DNA of 54,708 nt, from the NCBI GenBank assembly GCA_021372675.1, contig JAJFTZ010000121.1:1-54708 (forward strand), read 5' to 3'. Positions 49,424 through 54,708 of the stretch are shown piece after piece. The notes under the pieces are model-generated. The model saw only the letters and a program-made list of their open reading frames with translations. It was not told the DNA's origin and made no database searches. This DNA is from Eubacteriales bacterium (GTDB lineage: Bacteria; Bacillota; Clostridia; Christensenellales; CAG-138). Every line of letters starts with the position of its first letter. The first letter of the stretch is position 1. Made by a program: the position numbers and the translations under genes.

Positions 49424-50037
49424 AAGATATCTCTCCCGTTCAGCTCGATTTCTTCAAGGAGCTCGAAAACATCGGCGCGGGCCACGCGGCCACGGCGCTC
49501 GCGTCCATGCTCGGCCGCCCCATCGCGCTCAGCGTGCCCACGGCGAAGCTTTGCGATTTCAACAGCATCTGCGGCCTTTTGGGCGGACCGGAAAACCTCG
49601 TGGCAGGCATGCTCGTGGGCATGAACCAGGACCTCGACGGCTCCATCCTCTTCGTGCTCACCATGCGGGACGCGAGCGACCTCACCGCAGCGGTCATCGC
49701 CGCGATGGGCATGGAGGAGGAGCGCACGGAGGATTCGCTCACCGAGATGCAGCAATCCGCGCTCATGGAGCTCGCCAACATCCTGTGCGGCTCCTACATC
49801 AACGCCATCAGCGAGCTCACGGGGCTTTTTGTGAACTGCACCGTGCCGAGCCTCGTCATCGACATGGCGGGCGCCATCATGAATCTGCCGGCCGCCCTGT
49901 ACGGGCAGTATGGCGATACGGTGCTGCTGCTCGAAACCGTTTTTTCCGACGATGAACGGCAGATCACAGGCCATTTTTTCCTGATGCCCGAGGTGGAGTC
50001 ACACCGTATCCTGATGCAAAAGATGGGAATCGCTTGA
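49420..50037 (+). CDS. cheC: CheY-P phosphatase CheC, with ATA as apparent start
   Basis: 205 codons from ATA. Both phosphatase motifs of the family (D/SxxxExxN) are intact: DFFKELEN (then IGAGHAATALA) near residue 10 and SALMELAN (then ILCGSYINAIS) near 112. CheC dephosphorylates CheY-P and is stimulated by CheD, encoded one base downstream. The first in-frame ATG (49507) would delete the whole first motif. Upstream the frame is open only back to a TAG at 49363 and contains no ATG, GTG or TTG, so the ATA at 49420, nine bases behind GGAAGG, is the best start. A base error or frameshift is the alternative. Confidence 0.8.
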   Translation: MKDISPVQLDFFKELENIGAGHAATALASMLGRPIALSVPTAKLCDFNSICGLLGGPENLVAGMLVGMNQDLDGSILFVLTMRDASDLTAAVIAAMGMEEERTEDSLTEMQQSALMELANILCGSYINAISELTGLFVNCTVPSLVIDMAGAIMNLPAALYGQYGDTVLLLETVFSDDERQITGHFFLMPEVESHRILMQKMGIA

Positions 50038-50038
50038 T

Positions 50039-50524
50039 ATGTCCAACACCATGGTGGGGATTGCGGAGATGGCGGTCGCCAAAGCTCCCGAAACCATAAC
50101 GACGCTCGGCTTAGGCTCCTGCGTCGGCATCGTACTTTACGACAGGGTGCACAAGATCGGCGGACTTGCCCATGTGCTGCTGCCGTGCGCGCCCGAAGGC
50201 GCGGACGATGTGAACATCGCAAAATACGCCAACACCGCGGTGGACGAGCTCGTCCGCCGTATGGCCGTTTCCGGCGCGAACCCGCGCCTTCTAACCGCGA
50301 AGCTCGCGGGCGGCGCGCATATGTTCGGCATGGCCGAGCAATCGGACGTGATGCAGGTGGGCAAGCGCAACGTGGAAAACAGCCGCGCGGCCCTCAATCG
50401 CCAGTCCATCGCCGTGCTCGCCGAGGATGTGGGCGGCACGAACGGGCGCACCATCGTGCTCGACTGCGAAACCGGCGCGCTTACGGTGCGCACGGCATGG
50501 CCGCGCACGGAAAAAAACATTTAA
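50039..50524 (+). CDS. cheD: Chemoreceptor glutamine deamidase CheD
   Basis: 161 aa. The catalytic Cys28 and His45 are in TTLGLGSCVGIVLYD, and GGLAHVLLP. Also AKLAGGAHMFG and the C-terminal region present. It deamidates receptor glutamines and binds CheC. Its ATG follows the cheC stop by one base. Confidence 0.94.
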   Translation: MSNTMVGIAEMAVAKAPETITTLGLGSCVGIVLYDRVHKIGGLAHVLLPCAPEGADDVNIAKYANTAVDELVRRMAVSGANPRLLTAKLAGGAHMFGMAEQSDVMQVGKRNVENSRAALNRQSIAVLAEDVGGTNGRTIVLDCETGALTVRTAWPRTEKNI

Positions 50525-50604
50525 CCTCGGGCGTTCCTTAAGTTTCAATTCATAAAATACGAAGTAATTAAGTAAGGCACAGATACAGGGAGGTTCAAGG
50601 CATT

Positions 50605-50964
50605 ATGAAGAGGGTTCTTGTGGTGGACGACGCCGCTTTCATGCGGGTTTCTATCAAAAACACCATCACCAAGCACGGCTACGAGGTCTGCGGCGAAGCG
50701 GAAAACGGCGCCGTGGCATTCCAGAAATATTCCGAGCTTTCCCCGGATATCGTGACCATGGACATCACGATGCCCGAAATGGACGGGTTGGCATCCCTCA
50801 AAAAAATACTTTCCATCAACCCCAAGGCGAACGTCATCATGGTTTCCGCCATGGGGCAGGAAAGCATGGTGCGCGAGGCCATCATCTCCGGCGCGAAGGG
50901 TTTTATCGTAAAGCCGTTCAAGGAGGACGTCATCATCAGCGCTCTCAACAACATCAACGTTTGA
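50605..50964 (+). CDS. cheY: Chemotaxis response regulator CheY
   Basis: 119 aa single receiver domain: RVLVVDDAAFMR (Asp10/Asp11), phospho-Asp in VTMDITMPEMDG (about 54), Thr/Ser at MVSAMG and Lys in FIVKPFKE. It carries the signal from CheA to the motor switch. GGGAGG precedes the ATG by 10 bases. Confidence 0.95.
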   Translation: MKRVLVVDDAAFMRVSIKNTITKHGYEVCGEAENGAVAFQKYSELSPDIVTMDITMPEMDGLASLKKILSINPKANVIMVSAMGQESMVREAIISGAKGFIVKPFKEDVIISALNNINV

Positions 50965-51013
50965 GCGGCGCGTATCGCGGCGCCCGTTTCCTTATATAGT
51001 AGGAGGTGTTCTC

Positions 51014-53125
51014 TTGTCACAAAACGATTCGCTCCTTGAAGTCTATGTGTTTGAAAACCTTCAGCTTCTCGAGCAGCTCGAGGGGATTCTTCTCGTTGCG
51101 GAAAAAAGCGACCGCTTTTCGGCCGAGCAGGTAGGCGCGGTATTCCGCATCCTCCACACCATCAAGGGCTCCTCCGGCATGATGAGCTACGATACCCTCA
51201 TGCGCCTTTCCCACGCCGTTGAGGACCTTTTCGACCTCATCCGCGAGGACCCCGCGCGGCCCTACGACCACCGCCTTGTTTTCGACCTCGTATTTGCCGC
51301 GCAGGACTTTTTAAAGGGCGAGATCGAGCGCCTGCAGGAAGGCGTGCCCCCCTCGGGCAACGCCGACGCGCTCATCAAAAAGATCACCGCCTACCGCGAA
51401 ACGCTTTCGAACGGCAGCGCGCCCGAAAAGCCCGGAAAGCCCGCGAAAAAGAAAAAGACCGCCGACCCGGCGAAGGAAGCGCGGGCCGAGGAAGCGTTTA
51501 CGCCCGCCGAGTCCGCGCCTGCCTGCGCGGCCTACCGCGCCAAGATATACTTTGAGCCGGACTGCAAAATGGAAAACGTGCGCGCGTTCGGCGTCGTCAA
51601 ATCCATCGAGGAGATATGCCTGAGCCTTCACACCGTTCCCGAGGACGTTTTAAGGGAACAAAGCGAGGATTGGATCATAGAAAACGGCTTCGAGCTTTTC
51701 TTTGAGACCGCCGCGAGCGCGGAGGAGGTCAAAAAAAGGCTTTTATCCAACTTCTTCATCAAATCGCTTGAATTCGGCGCGCTCGCCGCGGCTGCGCCCG
51801 CGCCGGCGCCCGTAGCCGTATCCGCCCCCGGGGAGGAAGGCGCCGCGCCCAAAAAGGCCCGCGCAAAAACCGCGCGGGAGGAACTGCCGCCCGTCGCGCA
51901 GGAGGCCGAGGCCGCTTTAAAAAACGCCGCGGACACGCAAAGCCTGCAGCAAAAGCAAAACTACATGAGCGTGAAGCTCGATAAGCTCGATAAGCTGATG
52001 AACCTCGTAGGCGAGATCGTCATCACCGAGACCACCGTGACCAAGAACCCCGGGGTGGTGGATCTGCACCTCGATTCCTTCGACAAGGCGGCGCGCCAGC
52101 TAAGGAAGCTCACCGACGAGCTGCAGGACACCGTGATGTCCATCCGCATGATCCCCATCTCCGCCACGTTCCACCGCCTAGAGCGCATCGTGCGCGACAT
52201 GTGCCGCAAAACGGGCAAGCAGGCCGATCTCGTAATTGTCGGCGAGGACACTGAAATGGACAAGAGCGTGATCGACAACCTCGGCGATCCGCTCATGCAC
52301 CTCATACGAAACGCCATGGATCACGGCATCGAGCTGCCCGAGGCGCGCGTGCAGATGGGCAAGCCCCCCGCGGGGAGGATCGTCGTGGAGGCGCGCAACA
52401 CCGGCGGCGACGTGGTGATTTCCGTGAGCGACGACGGCAAGGGCCTCGACCGCGACCGGCTCATACAAAAGGGCATAGAGCGCGGCCTCGTTAAAAAGCC
52501 TGAAAACGAAATCACCGATAAGGAAGCATATTTGCTTATCTTCACGCCGGGCTTCTCCACCACCGAATGCGTAACGGAGTTTTCCGGGCGCGGCGTAGGC
52601 ATGGACGTGGCCCTTCGCAGCATCGAAAAGATGGGCGGCGCCATCTCCGTGGACAGCGCGCCTTTTAAGGGCATGTCGGTGCAGATGCGCATCCCGCTCA
52701 CCCTCGCCATCATCGCGGGCATGCAGGTGAACGTGGGCGGCAACGTGTTCATCGTGCCCCTTTTAAGCATACAAAAATCCTTCAAGCCGAGACCCGGCGA
52801 GGTATTCAGCGACCCCGACGGCAACGAGATGATCCTTGTGCGCGGCAAATGCTACCCGGTGGTGCGCCTCTATAAGCTTTTCGGCATCGAAAACGCGCGC
52901 ACCGATCTGGAAGACGGCATCCTCGTTTTGATCGAGGCCGACCAGCAAAGCTGCTGCCTGTTTGTGGACGAGCTCGTCGGCGAACAGCAAACGGTCATAA
53001 AGCCCCTGCCTCCCTACATTGCACGCTACCGCCGTTGGACGCGCGGCATCGCGGGCTGCACCATTTTGGGCGACGGCGGCGTGAGCCTCATCCTCGATAT
53101 CAACAGCCTGTACGCGGGCGCATAA
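51014..53125 (+). CDS. cheA: Chemotaxis histidine kinase CheA
   Basis: 703 aa from TTG, 8 bases behind AGGAGG. Domains: P1 Hpt with phospho-His48 (FRILHTIKGSSGM). An Ala/Lys/Pro linker and a P2-like domain follow (about 170-250). P3 dimerisation has KLDKLDKLMNLVGEIVITET. The P4 kinase has the N-box LIRNAMDHGIE, SDDGKGLD, FSGRGVGMD. P5 is the CheW-like domain. It phosphorylates CheY and CheB. A terminator follows the gene. Confidence 0.95.
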   Translation: MSQNDSLLEVYVFENLQLLEQLEGILLVAEKSDRFSAEQVGAVFRILHTIKGSSGMMSYDTLMRLSHAVEDLFDLIREDPARPYDHRLVFDLVFAAQDFLKGEIERLQEGVPPSGNADALIKKITAYRETLSNGSAPEKPGKPAKKKKTADPAKEARAEEAFTPAESAPACAAYRAKIYFEPDCKMENVRAFGVVKSIEEICLSLHTVPEDVLREQSEDWIIENGFELFFETAASAEEVKKRLLSNFFIKSLEFGALAAAAPAPAPVAVSAPGEEGAAPKKARAKTAREELPPVAQEAEAALKNAADTQSLQQKQNYMSVKLDKLDKLMNLVGEIVITETTVTKNPGVVDLHLDSFDKAARQLRKLTDELQDTVMSIRMIPISATFHRLERIVRDMCRKTGKQADLVIVGEDTEMDKSVIDNLGDPLMHLIRNAMDHGIELPEARVQMGKPPAGRIVVEARNTGGDVVISVSDDGKGLDRDRLIQKGIERGLVKKPENEITDKEAYLLIFTPGFSTTECVTEFSGRGVGMDVALRSIEKMGGAISVDSAPFKGMSVQMRIPLTLAIIAGMQVNVGGNVFIVPLLSIQKSFKPRPGEVFSDPDGNEMILVRGKCYPVVRLYKLFGIENARTDLEDGILVLIEADQQSCCLFVDELVGEQQTVIKPLPPYIARYRRWTRGIAGCTILGDGGVSLILDINSLYAGA

Positions 53126-53144
53126 CCTAAAAAAGCACGCTTTC

Positions 53145-53190
53145 GGCGGCGCCGGCAGGAGATGATATCCTGCATGCGCCGCCCTTTTAT
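53145..53190 (+). terminator. Intrinsic terminator after cheA
   Basis: GGCGGCGC (53145-53152) pairs with GCGCCGCC (53176-53183), with an inner GCAGGA/TCCTGC stem, then CTTTTAT. Confidence 0.85.
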
Positions 53191-53215
53191 CGGGCGCAAC
53201 AAACGCACATTCGGC

Positions 53216-53243
53216 TTGCGGGCCGCGATATTTGTTGTATAAT
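53216..53243 (+). promoter_or_regulatory. Sigma-A-like promoter of the HD-GYP gene
   Basis: TTGCGG, a 16-base spacer and a perfect TATAAT; predicted start near 53250. The leader of about 48 bases holds a small GGGAAT-type inverted repeat but no c-di-GMP riboswitch motif. Confidence 0.6.
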
Positions 53244-53297
53244 GGGAAATGTAGAAGGATTGGGAATGGATTCCCTTTCCCCGAAAGGCCGATACCC

Positions 53298-54371
53298 ATG
53301 AGGTTTGTCCCCGCGAATTGCCTGCGGACGGGGCAGGTGCTGGCATCCGATCTGGTGCTTAACAAAAACAGGATTCTCATCGGCAAGAACGTGCGCCTCA
53401 ACGAGGCGCTGATCGGCAGCATCAATGCCTTTGGCTTTCAGGGCGTCTATATCGACGACGAAATCTCCGAAGACCTCCGCATCGCCAACGTCATAAGCGA
53501 CGAGCTTAAGACCAAGGCCAAGCGCGAGGTTCGCACCATGTTTGCAAGCGTGGAAACGCCCTCGGGCAAGCGCGGCGTGCGCAACATCGATACCCTCAAG
53601 GACGTTGTGACCAACATCGTGGAGGAAGTCATCTACAACCGCCAGGCCATCGTCAACGTAGTGGACATCCGCTCCTACGACGACTATACCTACAGCCACA
53701 GCCTGAACGTGGCGGTCATCGCGAGCGTGCTCGGCGGCGTATTGAACCTGAGCCGCAAGGATCTCAACGAGCTTGTGACGGGTGCACTGGTACACGACAT
53801 CGGCAAGGTGTTCATCGATAAAAACATCATCAACAAGGTGAGCCGCCTCACGCACGACGAGCTTGAGGACGTGCGGCGCCACAGCCGACTCGGCTACGAT
53901 TACATCCTCACCAACAGCAAAATCTCCGAGGCGTCCAAGATCGCGGTGCTCACCCACCACGAGCGCTTCGACGGCTACGGCTATCCCGCCGGCCTCAAGG
54001 GGGAGGAAATCCCCCTGTTCGGCCGCATCATCTGCGTGGCGGACGTGTACGACGCGCTCGTTTCGGACAGGCCCTACCGGCGCGCCATGCTCCCATCCGA
54101 CGCGATGGAGTACATCATGAGCGGCTACGGCACCATGTTCGACCCGGATATCGTGGACGCGTTTACCAAGCGCATCGCCCCTTACCCCGTTGGCACCTGC
54201 GTACGCCTGAGCTCCGGCGTGATCGGCATCGTGGTGGGCAACTACGAGCATTCGCGCCTTAGGCCCATCATCCGCGTGATCGACGAGGGCAGGCTGACCT
54301 CCACCTACATCGACCTCGCGGAGGATTACAGCACGCTCAACACCACCATCGTGGAGATCGTAAATATTTAG
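53298..54371 (+). CDS. HD-GYP domain c-di-GMP phosphodiesterase
   Basis: 357 aa from the ATG behind GAAAGGCCGATACCC; 22 upstream codons are rejected. An N-terminal domain of about 110 residues precedes an HD-GYP domain with all signature parts. These are HDIGK (His166/Asp167), HSRLGYDYI, HHERFDGYGYP (220-230), and VADVYDALVSDRPYR. It would hydrolyse c-di-GMP in the cytoplasm. A C-terminal beta segment (GTCVRLSSGVIGIVVG) is common in such proteins. Together with the PilZ protein in the flagellar operon it suggests control of swimming by c-di-GMP. Confidence 0.92.
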   Translation: MRFVPANCLRTGQVLASDLVLNKNRILIGKNVRLNEALIGSINAFGFQGVYIDDEISEDLRIANVISDELKTKAKREVRTMFASVETPSGKRGVRNIDTLKDVVTNIVEEVIYNRQAIVNVVDIRSYDDYTYSHSLNVAVIASVLGGVLNLSRKDLNELVTGALVHDIGKVFIDKNIINKVSRLTHDELEDVRRHSRLGYDYILTNSKISEASKIAVLTHHERFDGYGYPAGLKGEEIPLFGRIICVADVYDALVSDRPYRRAMLPSDAMEYIMSGYGTMFDPDIVDAFTKRIAPYPVGTCVRLSSGVIGIVVGNYEHSRLRPIIRVIDEGRLTSTYIDLAEDYSTLNTTIVEIVNI

Positions 54372-54388
54372 CTCCGAGAAAAATGGAA

Positions 54389-54424
54389 CGGCCCGCGGCA
54401 GTATGCCGCGGGCCGTTTGGCGTT
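54389..54424. terminator. Intrinsic terminator between convergent genes
   Basis: ACGGCCCGCGGCA (54389-54401) pairs perfectly with TGCCGCGGGCCGT (54405-54417); the following TTTGGCGTTTTC is moderately T-rich. Confidence 0.75.
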
Positions 54425-54438
54425 TTCTTTGTTATTTC

Positions 54439-54708
54439 TTATATCCGTTTTTCGCGCCTCCGCAGCGGCAGATAGCCGCAAAACGCGCCGAATAGAAGCA
54501 AAACAGGCCATAGCGGAAGGCCCCCACCGCCGCCGGTATTGGGCACGCCGATCGTTTTGGCCGCGCCCGCGAACACCGCGAACGGGGAAAGGCCCGTAAC
54601 GGTAAAGACCGCTTTCCCATCCGCCACCGTGGTGGTATAGGTTTGCAGTATACCGTTCACGCAGTGGAGTATCGTCACGATCTGCCCGTTGTAGGCGGCG
54701 TCCACGGG
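54439..54708 (-). CDS. C-terminus of a surface protein with VPNTG sorting signal
   Basis: The last 89 residues of a longer protein whose start lies beyond the window. A beta-rich segment (TILHCVNGILQTYTTTVADGK; VTGLSPFAVFAG) resembles the terminal repeats of clostridial wall proteins. It ends in a sorting signal: VPNTGG, a hydrophobic stretch (PLWPVLLLFGAFCGYL) and the basic tail RRREKR. Such proteins are cut after Thr and linked to the wall by a sortase. VPNTG suggests a class A/D-type enzyme rather than the class B-like one at the other end of the window. Confidence 0.8.
   Translation of the reverse strand, partial: PVDAAYNGQIVTILHCVNGILQTYTTTVADGKAVFTVTGLSPFAVFAGAAKTIGVPNTGGGGGLPLWPVLLLFGAFCGYLPLRRREKRI

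Overview
The window reads as one contiguous piece of a GC-rich, motile, monoderm Firmicutes/Clostridia chromosome. The evidence is the gene content: a class B sortase and a C-terminal wall-sorting signal at the two ends, an MreB paralog, and a flagellar/chemotaxis cluster of Bacillus/Clostridium type (YvyF, FapA, SwrB-like, YaaR, FliW/CsrA, CheC/CheD, a FlhB C-terminal paralog). TTG and GTG starts are common. I cannot name the genus; an uncultured Clostridia lineage is only an inference. I see no rRNA, tRNA, CRISPR array or insertion sequence.

Region 1 (1-2,172): a partial sortase gene diverges from an mreB-family gene, each with a good sigma-A-like promoter. Region 2 (2,173-11,346): a purine-catabolism island made of two divergent units. 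The minus-strand unit is hydantoinase/dihydropyrimidinase, then a MocA-like molybdenum-cofactor nucleotidyltransferase, then guanine deaminase. The plus-strand unit is adenine deaminase, then a three-subunit xanthine-dehydrogenase-type molybdenum hydroxylase. The minus-strand unit is preceded by a promoter, a purine-type riboswitch aptamer and an intrinsic terminator. The aptamer keeps the guanine-binding core but lacks the usual loop-loop contact. Region 3 (11,392-14,459): a NifX/NifB-type protein with a His-rich tail coupled to a DUF134 regulator, a membrane protein, and a fusion of a catalytically degenerate beta-lactamase-like domain with a GNAT domain.

Region 4 (14,572-49,187): almost entirely minus-strand flagellar and chemotaxis genes. 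Promoter and terminator signals divide it into units. (a) A sigma-A-like promoter at about 35.84 kb reads a lytic transglycosylase, flgB, flgC, fliE, fliOPQR, flhB, flhA, flhF, flhG, a PilZ protein, fliA (sigma-28), fapA and two small genes, down to a terminator near 21.48 kb. (b) A sigma-28-like promoter near 21.41 kb reads flgF, flgG, yvyF, flgM, flgN, flgK, flgL, a DUF6470 gene, fliW and csrA, down to a terminator near 14.5 kb. (c) A sigma-28 promoter near 43.34 kb reads fliD, fliS, yaaR, cheW, mcp, cheR and cheB, down to a terminator near 35.97 kb. (d) A unit from 49.2 to 43.4 kb holds an EF-hand-like protein, a FliK-like protein, a FlhB C-terminal paralog, a putative Cys/His wall hydrolase, a second fliS, a FliT/FlgN-like gene and a second cheW. 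With fliA in the early unit and flgM in the sigma-28 unit, this fits the standard FliA-FlgM hierarchy. fliF, fliG, fliH, fliI, fliM, fliN, flgD, flgE, motAB and flagellin are not here and must lie elsewhere.

Region 5 (49,324-54,371): plus-strand cheC-cheD-cheY-cheA behind a near-consensus sigma-A promoter, followed by an independently promoted HD-GYP c-di-GMP phosphodiesterase. The window ends in the C-terminus of a surface protein with a VPNTG sorting motif.

The points most worth a second look are the variant purine riboswitch, a GC-rich hairpin repeat found in three loose junctions of the otherwise compact flagellar operon, the cheC gene whose only workable start is ATA overlapping the stop of a three-codon leader ORF, the duplicated fliS/cheW block, and the degenerate hydrolase-GNAT fusion.
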